NCBI RefSeq assembly: GCF_963924675.1
Contig: NC_089226.1
Location: forward strand, 42,549,124-42,613,123
Origin: Phocoena phocoena
Lineage: Eukaryota; Chordata; Mammalia; Artiodactyla; Phocoenidae
Direction: 5' to 3'
DNA length: 64,000 nt
The translations under genes were made by a program, and so were the position numbers. This document shows, piece by piece, positions 1 to 12,779 of the stretch. Every line of letters begins with the position of its first letter. Positions within the stretch are counted from its first letter, which is position 1. The notes beneath the pieces were generated by a model that did no database searches, had not been told where the DNA came from, and saw only the letters and a program-made list of their open reading frames with translations.

Positions 1-153
1 TCCTAATTTACAGAGAGATGAGCTAGCTAGCTGGATCAGAATTTCCACAGCTGAAGTTTCCTATGTACCAAGATTTCCCTTTGGAAGAATTAATGAAGGA
101 ATATGAAATACTAGCAATGTTTTGGAAAAACCTAATAAAAATTATATCAACAC

Positions 154-340
154 ATTTTTTTTTGTGGTACGCAGGCCTCCCACCGCTGCGGGCCCTCCCG
201 CTGCGGAGCACAGGCTCCGGACGCGCAGCCTCAGCAGCCATGGCTCACGGGCACGTGGGATCTTCCCGGACCGGGGCACAAACCCTTGTCCCCTGCATCG
301 GCAGGCGGACTCTCAACCACTACGCCACCAGGGAAGCCCC
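154..340 (-). mobile_element. CHR-type tRNA-derived SINE, short form
   Basis: The element reads on the minus strand from its tRNA-like head (complement of gcttccctggtggc near 340) to an A tail, seen as a T run at 155-163. It is flanked by a perfect 11-bp target-site duplication, tatatcaacac, at 143-153 and 341-351. That marks an L1-machinery retroposition event. The long open frames here are SINE sequence and not a gene. Confidence 0.94.
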
Positions 341-351
341 TATATCAACAC

Positions 352-1459
352 TTTTAATGTTACACAGGCTAACGTCAAAACATTTAATTTATTTATTCCT
401 GTGTGGTATGATATTAGTTTACATATATTTACTTATTTCAGATGTCTTTAATGAAAATATGAAATTATTAATCCATTTAATCCACTGGTAGGCAGGGTTT
501 TTTCAGAAGTGACTTCCATAAACGAAAATAATGAAAGTTGTTTTGGCTGGTACAAACACTGTAAATTTTGGGATTGGATGATCTCTATAGTTTCTCTAAT
601 TTTAAAAATTCCACAGTTACTTCTTATGATAGTGGAAAGTGAGGCAGAGAAATGTATTTACTGGAAGATACAGAGTATTGGTAAAACAAAACAAAACCTT
701 TTGTTTTCAAGAGACTGATCACAAAATGAAGGCAAGGAAAATCATCTAATTTACAAGCAATACTTCCATGAAAATAATTAGGAAACTGAATGCATGTCAA
801 TTCATTTAGTAAACTCCTTAAAACAGTAAAGTCTACACATTTTCTGAAATTTAGAAGTATTCTAAAAACATTTAACAAAAGTTGCACACATTTCAGGAAA
901 GCTGTTGCTTAACTTGCACAAAAAAATTCCTCCAAGTTAGCACAATGAGAAGTAAAACAGGACACTCAGTAAAAGACAACTCAGAAACAAAGAAAGTAAC
1001 AGAAAGTGAAGAGTTAGACAAAATACTTCCATATCACATGCCTCTCTATTGTTTTACTCAAGTCTTTAATCGGTTTCCCCTGAGGCATCTTAACTGGTGG
1101 TACTGCCTTTCTGTATTAATATTCATACTCAAGGAGTCTCTTCTTAATTTCCTGTTGTGTGAATGACACTTGAGTTTGAAAAAGAAAAAGCAACAGTGAG
1201 AGCTAGAGCAAGAGAAGACAAAAATGAAGGAAAGAGTAACTGGGATTTCATTTTACAGTAAATAGCACATTTTAAACAGTTCTATAAAACCACTAAAAAG
1301 TTCACCAACTGGATGTCAAATATAAACTGATGAGTTCCCCCTTCTCACTCTTACAACAATGGCTAATCCTTAAGTTTTACTCATGATCAAATAACATGTA
1401 TTCACCTTGTGTATCTCTGAGTGTACCTTGCGTATCTGTGTGTGTGTGTGTGAGGTTAA
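352..1459. other. No gene seen; AT-rich single-copy-like sequence
   Basis: No recognisable coding region, RNA gene or clear repeat. There is a short TG run near 1438-1451. Open frames at 509-718 and 882-1166 are short, lack family resemblance and are judged chance frames. Confidence 0.5.
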
Positions 1460-1590
1460 TTTATTAGATGATAAACTCCAAGAGACTGGGAATCATGTCT
1501 TTCTCACGCATTGTTTAATCTTCGCAATTCTGGTAACAGTGATTTGCCCATCATAGACTCTCAATAATTGTACATCTAATCGTATCTCAT
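1460..1590 (+). repeat. Probable L2 LINE 3' end
   Basis: The stretch follows the L2 3'-end pattern: 'ctccaagagactgggaatca', then 'atgtctttctc', then a terminal 'actctcaataattgt'. It is strongly diverged, so the call rests on order of motifs. Confidence 0.42.
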
Positions 1591-3471
1591 CTATGAATAC
1601 TGAATTCCAGTTTTTTGTTCCAAGAAAAGATAGTTAATCATTTAAGCATGATTCTGAATATACATTTATTAGGAAGGACCATGTGCTTCAGCTATATGTT
1701 CCAGACAAAAAGAAAAAGGAAAAAAAATGAATAGGCTACATGGTTGGGTTTGTGCCAAATGAAATCCAGATAAACTTGTAGAAATCCAAACATTTTAATT
1801 TGCTCTTAGCCACCAGCAGATTTAATCAATGCATGTGCTCTTAATGAAAATAAGGGTACCTAGGCAATTAATAGAAACAGAGCTGTTAACGTTCTTATTT
1901 GCTTAGAATAGTAGACTTTGGAGTTGACTCACAACTTAAATGAATACATTATGTGTAGTGTTCATATCTGTCTTCACAGTATTTATTTTGATATTAATTA
2001 GGTTAACATCTAGGTTCTTATCATTTAAAACTAACTTCAAAACCCTCAAAAGTATTATAAACATCATTTATCAGACAACTATTTTAGAGCACCCTCTATA
2101 TGTGACACACATATAGGTGATGGGGGCTTTAATGTAAATCCAGAAGTCATTCCAGCCTTGCAGAGCCTTACAGTGTAGTTTGAAACATGAAATACAGTGC
2201 AGTTTGAAATACAAAATACACAACAATGTGAACATTTTAGTATAATCTTGACAAATATAATGAGTGAGATACCCTCATTAAACATCCAGCTTCTTTCACA
2301 TGTGTTCTTAATATTATCATACAATTCACAAAACATTAAAAACTGCATGGTCTGCATATTGCTTTTAGCATATGTTATTGCTAATATTTCTTGATGTTCA
2401 AAAATAGTCAATGGCATTAAAACAATCTCCTATTAAGATCAATTTGCAATGTGAGACTAGGTGGTTTGAAATCAGGGAGGTAAATAACATTTTTCCAAGA
2501 ATCCTCTAGTGAATTATAAAGGAAAAGGAATTAAAGATCAGAGAAGATTACCAGTAAACAAATGGTGTATTTTATTCCCAGATAAAAAATGTTATAATTG
2601 CATAGTTATGCTTCATATAACTCCACATATGCATGCATACATATACTTCCTATTCTCTGAATGGAATACCTATAATGTAATCATAAATATGATGTGCTTA
2701 TTTCATTGTTTCCTTGATCCATGAAGACACTGCAGATGTTTCAGTGAGTTAGAAAAAACAATGTACCTCATTTACAAAAGCACACTTAGGGTAATTTTTT
2801 TCATGTGACAGTCATGAAACATGAAAATGATTATGAAATCATTAATTTGTTTTCATTTTCTATCCAGTTTACTATTAATTTTCAGATGACCATTTAACTC
2901 AAGTAACAAAGTGATTGCCTGGTGCTCTAGAACTAGATCTAGAAGGAAATGTCCCCTTCTCTACTCACATGAGTACATAAAAGTAAAACTAAAACATCTC
3001 TGTCCTGTCTAGATGGGAAGGAAGATGGGCCTCTAACCCAGCCAGAGTTTGGGTTGTAGATGTTATTGTTTCTGGTAAAGTGAGGTGCATGGTGAAGGGG
3101 TTTGCCTTGGTCCTGGTGGTGTGATCTGCCACCTTGTTCATTCAAGTCAAAGATAGAAGTTCTTTTCAGGGTTTCTAGCATAATAAAAACCAAAGTGCAT
3201 GCCTGATAACTTCAAAATATCCCAGGGACCATAGAAAAAAAATTTTAATATAGTCATAACTCTTTTGAGGAACAGTCAGCAATTATGGACTTCCCCTCTT
3301 CCCCATGCTCATATAAGCGATTAATCTTTCTAAAGTGTATTCCTAAGACCCTATCATTTCCTAAAAATTAAAATATAGGGCTTGTGCCTACATTCTAACA
3401 ACTGCACCTTAACGAAGATTCACCAACTTGGTTATTAAAGATGCAATGGACATGATCTAAATGGGGAACTA
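1591..3471. other. No gene seen; unassigned sequence
   Basis: AT-rich sequence with no supported gene. The 112-codon minus frame at 2079-2417 is low-complexity and has no recognisable domain. About 2060-2180 resembles an ancient interspersed repeat that recurs elsewhere in the window (see findings). Confidence 0.5.
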
Positions 3472-3790
3472 ATCCCCTATGCCCATAACCGCTAGACCTT
3501 GCTGCTTTTTTTCTACTTCTTTGGATTTCCTCACAGTACATATCTGGAAATAATTCAAAGTTGGCATGCAGGTACTATCAATTGAATTGCATTTGCTGAA
3601 GATACATTTCTCACAATTGCAAAATGAAGCCTATGAGAAAATTATAATGGATTTGGGATAATTTAGCCTACTGAAGAGAAAGCCTGCTCTTAAAATATTT
3701 TCACAATGTTTTGTCCTATTTATATACCCATGGTTTTCCATTTACTTGCAAAGGAATATAACATATTAAGATATTTTTGGTAACAGTTGA
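3472..3790 (+). repeat. Unassigned 300-bp segment, copy A
   Basis: This segment aligns over its whole length with 6580-6885. Shared blocks, in order, are ccgctagaccttgctgc / ctgctagactttgctac, atcaattgaattgcattt, actgaagaga, gtgctcttaaaatatt (A has cctgctcttaaaatatt) and taacatattaag. Similarity looks like roughly 70 percent by eye. I do not recognise the family. It is either a local duplication or two copies of an old interspersed repeat. Confidence 0.7.
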
Positions 3791-4092
3791 TGAAGAAATT
3801 ACCAATAAAAGGAGGCATTTGTTGCAGGTCCCTGGTTCCATGAAATGGAAACATTCCCAAAGCCTCTATCAACTCACCTTGCTAAAATATTACCTTTGAT
3901 ATATACCTGATGGTCACATATGTTAATATACAGAATGAGCACAATTAAAGAAACACTTTCTAAATAAATTGACCTCCAATTTGTAACAGCCTCAATTTTA
4001 TTTGCTGCAGTTCATACTTAGAAGGCCTCCTCCATATCCCCACAGACATTGAATGATGCCTTTCATAGAGCAGTAGTCAAGAAGCACTTCTT

Positions 4093-4319
4093 TCTTTTAT
4101 TTATTTCTTTTTTCTTTTTTTTTTTTTGCAGTACGCGGGTCTCTCACTGCTGTGACCTCTTCCGTTGCAGAGCACAGACTCCGGACGCGCAGGCTTAGCG
4201 ACCACGGCTCACGGGCCCAGCCACTCCGCGGCATGCGGGATCTTCCCGGACCGGGGCACGAACCCGTGTCCCGTGCATCGGCAGGCGGACTCTCAACCAC
4301 TGCGCCACCAGGGAAGCCC
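4093..4319 (-). mobile_element. CHR-type SINE, short form
   Basis: Minus-strand SINE with its tail seen as T-rich sequence at about 4095-4128 and its head at 4319. The target-site duplication is aagaagcacttctt (4079-4092) and aagaagcatttctt (4320-4333), with one mismatch. The tail is interrupted (tttatttatttctttt), suggesting some age. Confidence 0.93.
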
Positions 4320-4333
4320 AAGAAGCATTTCTT

Positions 4334-6146
4334 GAATAATATCTCACTTTCCCTGAAAATGAAAGCAAAAACCTGATCTCCAGGTTATCAGGTCTTCAAC
4401 CAGATGCAACGTGGAACATCATCAATAACATTTTCTTTTAATTGTTCTTAGGTTGCTCATTGATTTTTATAAAGATCTGTTTTGTATGGAGATTTGTGAT
4501 ACTTGATAATTCATAAAACAATTTAACTTTGAATATTTTCCAGCAACTCCCTTGGTTTCTTCTATAATAACAAGAGTTCAAAGATTTTTCTCTTTTGGCA
4601 TGGTATAAATCTATCAGTGTTGAAAAGGGTATGAAAGTTTTATACACAAATGTTTTATTCCTGCTGTGTTCTCTGTAATGGTGAGAGCTTTCCATGGATA
4701 GATCTGAAGCCAGGACTACCAGTGGCTGTAGGGAAGGCTACTGTCTGTGAAGGCTTATACTGGTTTTCTTTTACGGGTTGCAGAAAAAGTGGAGTTTGCT
4801 ATTTGTTATGTGAACTCAATGTTACATGAGCTCAAACTTTCTATGAGATTTGTGTGTCCTAGGGGTCCCAATAAAAATCAGATGCTGCAAATTATTAAAA
4901 ACTTCCTGAAGAATATATTTTCAAACCATATATCAGCACATATCAATTTAAATCAAAATACTTTTGTCATTAAGATTTTAATTTCCTGTTTTGCAACCAT
5001 AAAGTTTGACTCACTAGAACAATTATTAGTATAGACACTTGAGAGCAGAAATAGAATTAACCTAGTTGGAAGAGCTCAGAAATAAAATCTAGGATCCTGA
5101 AATCTCAGTTTCTTGGACTGAGGTGTGACTTGGCTTTTGAATATTGCAATGTTAGATATGATTCTCCTTTTGGGGCAAGAAAAACATGTTTTCATAAATA
5201 AACTTGGAATTGCAGTGGAGGGTGATTTTCCTTTGTCTTTCCTTCTTCCCCATAAAAAGGCAAGTCTGTCTCTCTTTGATTCACAGTTTCACATGAGTTA
5301 TCTCAAAGGAGCCCTGATTTCTGCCGCAAATACCCTGTCAAGGCCTGCTGCATCCCTTGTCTGGTTTGTGGCATGGTAATATGAACTATGCCTCTGGCAT
5401 CACTGAATTTCTCTGCTCAGCTCCTGATGATACTAAACAATATATTCAGTAGCCTAGATCAGGAAAGCAACCAGACAATCTACCTCATCCTAAGTAGCAG
5501 ATGAGATTATTTTGGCTATTAGATCTTAGAATTTGGTAACGTGGTTCAGTAGCTCAAATTAAATAACTTGACCTATAGGCCCAATTTCAGAAAAGACCTT
5601 AACAGGGTGTCTTAGTAATAAATTGAAAGGAGCTATTTTCCATACCCTGTCATGCTTTCTTACCCAATTACCTCAGTGTTAAGGGACTATTTCTAAACAT
5701 TGTTGCCTCATTTGTCAAATTTAAGGGTAAAGGAAATTTCACGCTATTTCCACCTGTACCCCTTGCTCTTTGAAGCCAGTTGAGGGTCCAAATACCTTAG
5801 CTAGGCTGTTTTGCTTATGCTGCATCCATTAACGATCCACATACCTATAATAACAGAACTCCAGGTCTCGACCAGCCAGATGCCCTGCTGTATGTTACTT
5901 ACTTTAGTAATGAACCACTCACTTTAGCTTACAGTTGCATAAATTGCATCCACATATGTTTCCTTCTAATATATGATAAGCTATAGTCCAGGAGAATTGC
6001 TGATGTAGTAGGTTTATGGAATAGAATGGAATGGAATGAGTGACTGCATAACAGAGAGATACAATAGAAACATCAATGATCTTAGAAGCAGTAGATCAGG
6101 GGTCTGCCCTCAAATAAGCTCTTTGAGGAGAAGCAGCATGGCTAAT
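4334..6146. other. No gene seen; unassigned sequence
   Basis: No convincing coding region. Frames at 4438-4695, 4747-5034 and 5125-5379 have no recognisable domain, splice context or codon signal. A short imperfect ggaat run occurs near 6019-6037. Confidence 0.5.
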
Positions 6147-6159
6147 AAAAGGTAGCTAA

Positions 6160-6356
6160 GGGCATCCCTGGTGGTGCAGTGGTTGAGAGTCCACCTGCCG
6201 ATGCAGGGACACGGGTTCGTGCCCCGGGCCGGGAAGATCCCACATGTCGCAGAGCGGCTGGGCCCGTGAGCCATGGCCGCTGAGCCTGCGCGTCCAGAGC
6301 CTATGCTCCGCAACGGGAGAGGCCACAACAGTGAGAGGACCGCGTACCACACACAA
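6160..6356 (+). mobile_element. CHR-type SINE, short form
   Basis: Plus-strand SINE starting ggcatccctggtggtgcagt and ending in an A run near 6355-6360. The target-site duplication is aaaaggtagctaa (6147-6159) and aaaaggtagataa (6357-6369), with one mismatch. Confidence 0.92.
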
Positions 6357-6379
6357 AAAAGGTAGATAATATTTACAAC

Positions 6380-6610
6380 ACACCAGGCTTCCAGCTAAGC
6401 ACTTTTAGTACAATATTCTAATTAATCCTTACAACAGACCAATAAGGCTTACACTGTCATCCTCTTTTTATAAATGAAATATATGAGCCTTTGTGCATTC
6501 AAATATTTTGCCCAAAGTTATATGGTTTGCAGGTAGGAAAGCTTGTTGGGACGTAAGTCTTGGTCTCTTTGATGCTGAAATCCCCATCCCTGTAACTGCT
6601 AGACTTTGCT
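6380..6610 (-). repeat. MIR SINE
   Basis: The complement of the MIR core is readable in order: 'taattaatccttacaac', 'cctctttttataaatgaaa', 'ttgcccaaagttatatgg', then 'ctgtaactgctagactttgct', which matches the MIR 5' end. It is ancient and diverged. It overlaps the left edge of duplicated segment B. Confidence 0.65.
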
Positions 6611-6885
6611 ACTCTCTTTTGTTTTTTTGGATATTCTCACTGTATATAACCCAGAGCCAATTAAACTGGCATTCAATTCCAATCAATTGAATTGCATTTA
6701 TTGAAGACTCATTTCAAACAATTGCAACATAAAGCCTGTGGGAAAATGATAAAGAATCTGGAATCATTTCACCAACTGAAGAGAATGTGTGCTCTTAAAA
6801 TATTCTTATATTTATTTTGCTCTTTTTATGCACTTGTAATTTCTCATTTACTTCATAGAAATGTAACATATTAAGGCATTTCAGT
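6580..6885 (+). repeat. Unassigned 300-bp segment, copy B
   Basis: This is the partner of 3472-3790, about 3.1 kb away in the same orientation. Homology starts inside the MIR end and stops near 6885, after which the flanks no longer align. Unlike copy A, it is preceded by a longer recognisable MIR. Confidence 0.7.
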
Positions 6886-8325
6886 AACTTCTTCCTCTGT
6901 CTAGGGTCCTTTTATGTTAATATTCTTCAAATAGATATAGGTTTAATACCCAGCTTTCTCCATTTCTACTGCTGACAGAACAAAAGAAAATAGACTTAAA
7001 ACCATACTGTAAGATATTTAGACTACATATAAGAAAAGATCTCCTGAAAGTAAGAATGGTGAAAAAGTAGACTGGTAGATTGATGGTGATGATGGAGTAG
7101 GTCTTTAATGATAGAAGTGATCCTTTAGAATTCCATGCAGTCAAGCAAAGCATGGGCATGGGCAACATGACATTAAACATTTCAGTTGGACTCACAGTTC
7201 TTGGCTCCTATAGCTGTCCACATACGTCAGATGGAACATTGAAGAAAAGGACTTGGTAACTCAGTAATATCAATACTTGTGGCATGTCTACTTTGTATCA
7301 AGCATATGCTCAGAGAAAGTGAACAAGATAGACTCAGTTCCACTCTTGCAGAGCTTACAATATAGCGGGACATTCAGGTGGAAATAATTTTCCTTAACAT
7401 TTTTAAGTAATTGAAGACAAATTATGTTAAAATATTAAATTAGTAATAGTTGATTGCTATCATCATATTTTTTAGTTATAACCAGAATAAAATAAACTTT
7501 TCATGACTAGCCAATGATGTCTTTCTCTTTCCATAAAGAGGCTTCTGTGTCAGGTCAAATGAAACTTCAACCACACATATTGGAGTATCAAAAGTCATAT
7601 AATTAGCATTTGGAAATCTCTCCAGTTCTGACTTCATAAATATAAAGTGCAATTATATTGGCAAGGGTGCAGAGGGTTTAGCCCATGTCAAAGTAAACTT
7701 GCCCCCTGACATACTTTTGCAAGGAAAAGACACATTGCATAAGAGCATATTATTTCAAAAGGCTTCCCTCTGTATAATGCAATCAATATTGTTTAATTAA
7801 AGGATGATACTATTGATTCTAATTAACCAAAATTGCTTACCTCATTAGTTTGCAGTTTATAGGTGTTCCCAGATACATGATAATATAGTGATTATAATCC
7901 TACTCTCACTGTATGGGATAGAGATGTTTATATAAAAATGCTAACTGTGGTGCTCTGGTTTTGAGTTGCCTTTGCACTTGTGATAAATGAACAATTTTTC
8001 CTGTATATACATTATTTTTAAATAATAAATTATGTAAGCACTCATACTAAATGTGCAAACTGAATTTTGGAAAATTGAATTATTAAGTACTGGGATTGTT
8101 CTATTACTAAACAATTACTAAAGAATCTTTCTATTACCACCATCAATGCTGGATTCTAATATATTTTGAATGGACATTTTTCATTCTAAATGATCTGCCA
8201 AAGCCTCGTTTATATTTCTGTGGCCTGACATTTGTTAAGCACGGAGTCGTAGAGCATAATGGATCAATTTGTCTATTTTCGGGACTATATATACGAATAC
8301 GTTTAGATAATAAAACACAAGGGTC
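6886..8325. other. No gene seen; AT-rich sequence
   Basis: About 7255-7380 resembles a widespread ancient repeat (tactttgtatcaagcatatg, then cttgcagagcttacaatata). The rest is AT-rich and unassigned, and no reading frame deserves a gene call. Confidence 0.5.
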
Positions 8326-8542
8326 TTTTTTTTAACATCTTTATTGGAGTATAATTGCTTTACAAAGTTGTGTTAGTTTCTGCTGTATAACAAAGTGAAT
8401 CAGCTATATGTATACATATATCCCCATACCCCCTCCCTCTAACGCCTCTCTCTGACCCTCCCTATCTCACCTCTCTATGTGGTCACAGAGCACTGAACTG
8501 ATCAACCTTTGCTATGTGGCTGCTTCCCACTAGCTATCTGTT

Positions 8543-11500
8543 TTACGTTTGGTAGTGTATATATGTCAATGCTACTCTCTCTTCATCCCAGCTTACCCTT
8601 CCCTCTCCCCGTGACCTCAAGTCCATTCTCCATAGCTGTGTCTTTATTCCTATACTGCTTCTAAGTTCATGAAAACTTTTTTTTTTTACATTCCATATGT
8701 ATGTGTTAGCATATTGTATTTGTTTTTCTCTTCCTGACTTATGACTTACTTCACTCTGTATGACAGACTCTGGGTCCATCCACCTCACTTCAAATAACTC
8801 AATTTCGTTTCTTTTTATGGCTAATATTCCATCATATATATGTGCCACATCTTCATTATCCATTCATCTACTGATGGACATTAAGGTTGCTTCCATGTTC
8901 TGGCAATTGTAAATAGTGCTGCAATGAACATTGTGGTACATGTCTCGTTTTGAATTATAGTTTTCTCAGGGTATATGACCAGTAGTGGTATTGCTGGATC
9001 ATATGGTAGTTCTATTTTTAGTTTTTTAAGGAACATCCATACTGTTCTCCATAGTGGCTGTATCAATTTGCATTCCCACCAACAGTGCAAGAGGGTTCCA
9101 TTTTCTCTACACCCTCTCCAGCATTTATTGTTTGTAGATTTTTTGATGATGGCCATTCTGACCGGTGTGAGGTGATACCTCATTGTGGTTCTGATTTCCA
9201 TTTCTCTAATGATTAGTGATGTTGAGAATCCTTTCATGTGTTTGTTGGCAATCTGTATATCTTCTTTGGAAAAATATCTGTTTAGGTCTTCCACCCATTT
9301 TTGGATTGGATTGTTTGATTTTTTGATATTGAGCTGCATGAGATGCTTGTGTATTTAGGAGATTAATCCTTTGTCAATTGCTTCATTTGCAAATATTTTC
9401 TTCCATTCTGCAGGTTGTCTTTTTTTTTTTTTTGCGGTACAGGAGCCTCTCATTGTTGTGGCCTCTCCTGTTGCGGAGCACAGGCTCCGGAAGTGCAGGC
9501 TCAGCGGCCACGGCTCACGGGCCCAGCCGCTCCATGGCATGTGAGATCTTCCCGGACTGGGACACGAACCTGTGTCCCCTGAATCAGCAGGCAGACTCTC
9601 AACCACTGCACCACAAGGGAAGCCCCTGCAGGTTGTCTTTTCATCTTCTTTATGGTTTCCTTTGTTGTGCAAAAGCTTTTAAGTTTCATTTGGTCCCATT
9701 TGTTTAGTTTTGTTTTTATTTCCATTTCTCTAGGAGGTGGGTTGAAAAGGATCTTGCTGTGATTTATGTCATAGAGTGTTCTGCCTATGTTTTCCTCTAA
9801 GAGTTTGATAGTGTCTGGCCTTGCATTTAGGTCTTTAATGCATTTTGAATTTTTTTTTTTTCTGTGTGGTGTTAAGGAGTGTTCTAATTTCATTCTTTTA
9901 CATGTAGCTGTCCAGTTTTCCCAGCACCACTTGTTGAAGGGGCTGTCCTTTCTCTATTACATATTCTTGCCTCCTTTGTAAAAGATAAGGTGACCATATG
10001 TGTGTGGGTTTATCTCTGGGCTTTCTATCCTGTTCCATTGATCTATATTTCTGTTTTTGTGCCAGTACCATATTGTCTTGATTTCTGTAGCTTTGTAGTA
10101 TAGTCTGAAATCAGGGAACCTGATTCCTCCAGCTCCAGTTTTCTTTCTCAAAACTGCTTTTGCTATTTGGGGTCATTTGTGTTTCCATACAAATTGTGAA
10201 ATTTTTTGTTCTAGTTCTGTGAAAAATGACATTGGTAGTTTGATAAGGATTGCATTGAATCTGTAGATCGCTGTGGGTACTAGAGTCATTTTCACAATGT
10301 TGATTCTTCCAGTACAAGAACACAGTATATGTTTCCATCTGTTTGTATCATCTTTAATTTCTTTCATCAGTGTCTTATTGTTTTCTGCATACAAGTCTTT
10401 TGTCTCCTTCAGAAGGTTTATTCCTAGGTATTTTATTCTTTTGGCTAAAATGGTAAGTGGGAGTGTTTCCTGAATTTCACTCAGAATTTTTGTCATTAAT
10501 GTATAGGAATGCAAGAGATTTCTGTGCATTAATTTTGTATCCTGCTAGTTTACCAAATTCATTGACTGGCTCTAGTAGTTTTCTGGTAGCATCTTTAGGA
10601 TTCTCTATGTATAGTATCATGTCATCTGCAAACAGTGACAGTTTTACTTCTTCTTTTCTGATTTGGATTCCTTTCATTTCTTTTTCTTCTCTGATTGTCA
10701 TGGCTAAAACTTCCAAAACTTTCTTGAAAAGTAGTGGTTAGAGTGGGCAACCTTGTCTTCTTCTATATCTTAGAGGAAATGGTTTCAGTCTTTCACCACT
10801 GAGAACAATGTTGGCTGTGGGTTTGTCATATATGGCCTTTATTACGCTGAGGTAGTTTCCCTCTATTCCTACTATTTGCAGTTTTATTTTTATTTTTTTT
10901 TATAAATGGATGTTGAATTTTGTCAAAAGATTTTTCTGCATCTATTGAGGTGATCATATATTTTTTTATCCTTTAATTTGTTAATTTGGTTCATCACACT
11001 GTTCGAGTTGAGTATGTTAAAGAATCCTTGCATTCCTTGGATAAACTCCTCTTGATCATGGTGTACGCTCCTTTTAATGTGCTGTTGCTTTCTGGTTGCT
11101 TGTATTTTGTTGAGGAGTTTTTCACATATGTTCATCAGTGATATTGGCCTGTAGCTTTCTTTTTTTTTTTGACATCTTTCTCTGGTTTGGTATCAGGGTG
11201 ATGACGGCCTTGAAGAATGAGTTTGGGAGTGTTCCTCCCTCTGCTACATTTTGGAAGAGTTTGAGAAGGATAGGCATTACCTCTTCTCTAATTGTTTGAT
11301 AGAATTCACCTGTGAAGCCATCTGGTCCTGGGTTTTTATTTGTTGGAAAAGTTTTAATCGCAGTTTCAAATTCAGTGCTTGTGGTCGGTCTGTTCATATT
11401 TTCTATTTCTTCCTGGTTCTGTCTTGGAAGTTTGTGCTTTTTAAGGAATTTTTCCATTTCTTCCAGGTTGTCCATTTTATTGGCATAAAATTGCTTGTAG

Positions 11501-12720
11501 TAATCTCTCATGATCCTTTGTATTTCTGTAGTGTCAGTTTTTACTTCTCTTTTTCATTTCTAATTCTGTTGATTTGAGTCTTCTCCCTTTTTTTCTTGAT
11601 GAGTCTGACTAATGGCTTATCAATTTTGTTTATCTTCTCAAAGCACCAGTTTTAGTTTTATTAATTTTGCTATTGTTTTCTTCATTTCTTTTTCACTTAT
11701 TTCTGATCTCATCTTTATGATTTCTTTCCTTCTGCTAACTTTGAGGTTTTTTGTTCTTTCTCTAATTGCTTTAGGTGTAAGTTTAGGTTGTTTATTTTGA
11801 TTTTTCTTGTTTCTTGAGGTAGGATTGTATTGTTATAAACTTGCATCTTAGAACTGCTTTTATTGCATCCCATAAGTTTGTGTTGTTGTGTTTTTGTTGC
11901 ATTTGTTTCTAGGTATGTTTTGATTTTCTTTTTCATTTCTCTTTGTTATTTAGTAGTGTATTGTTTAGCCTCCATGTGTTTGTATGTTTTACAGTTTTTT
12001 TCCTGTAATTGATATCTAGTTTCATAGCACTGTGGTCAGAAATGATACTTTTTCCAATCATCATTGAAAGATGATTTCAATTTTCTTAAATTTACCAAGG
12101 TTTGATTTATGAACCAAGATATGATCTATCCTGGAAAATGTTCCATGAGCACTTGAGAAGAAAGTGTATTCTGCTGTTTTTGATGGAATGTCCTATAAAT
12201 ATCAATTAAGTCCATCTTGTTTAATTTGTCTTTTAAAGCTTGTGTTTCCTTATTAATTTTCATTTTGGATGATCTGTCCATTGGTGAAAGTGGCATGTTA
12301 AAGTCCCCTACTATTATTGTTATTGTCTATTTCCCCTTTTATGGCTGTTAGCATTTGTCTTATATATTAACGTGCTCTTATGTTGGGTGCATAAATCTCT
12401 ACAATTTTTATATCCTCTTCTTGGATTGATCCCTTGATCATTATGTAGTGTCCTTCTTTGTCTCTTGTAATAGTCTTTCTTTTAAAGTCTATTTTTTCTG
12501 ACATGAGAATTGCTACTTCAGCTTTCTTTTGACTTCTATTTACATGCAATATCTTTTTCCACCCCCTCACTTTCAGTCTGTATGTGTCCCTAGGTCTGAA
12601 GTCGGTCTCTTTTAGACAACACATATATGGGACTTGTTTTTGTGTCCATTCAGCCAGTCTATGTTTTTGGTTGGATCATTTAATCCATATACATTTAAGG
12701 TAATTATTAATATGTATGTT
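8543..12720 (-). pseudogene. L1 ORF2 (endonuclease-reverse transcriptase), broken
   Basis: Remnant of L1 ORF2p, the protein that nicks target DNA and reverse-transcribes the element RNA there. Three parts are readable. The endonuclease lies at 12624-12367 and includes RDKEGHYIM and KIVEIYAPN. The reverse transcriptase has NKNPGPDGFTGEFY within 11511-11122 and the catalytic FADD at 10632-10621. The C-terminal zinc-knuckle-like motif C-x3-C-x7-H-x4-C (CWRGC to WWEC) is at 9123-9070. The final stop is at 8543-8545. The frame is cut into at least eight pieces in different phases and is further split by the SINE at 9421-9625. The start is inferred near 12720 from the ITLNVYGLN-like beginning; no intact ATG was confirmed. 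Confidence 0.92.
9421..9625 (-). mobile_element. CHR-type SINE nested in L1 ORF2
   Basis: Minus-strand SINE with a perfect 13-bp or longer target-site duplication, ctgcaggttgtct, at 9408-9420 and 9626-9638; the following T run makes the exact edge ambiguous. Removing one copy rejoins the L1 sequence ttctgcaggttgtcttttcatc. The SINE is therefore younger than the L1. Confidence 0.96.
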
Positions 12721-12779
12721 CCTAATACCCTTTTCTTAATTGTTTTGGGTTTTTTTTTGTAGGTCTTTTCCTTCTCTGT

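Noticed and set aside
63..491. 142-codon plus frame and overlapping frames at the left end
   Set aside because: They run through the inverted CHR SINE, and the peptide is SINE translation (the same peptide recurs at 43.8, 49.7 and 57.6 kb).
6156..6383. tRNA-like A and B boxes
   Set aside because: They belong to SINE heads, which are tRNA-derived. No free-standing cloverleaf tRNA gene was seen.
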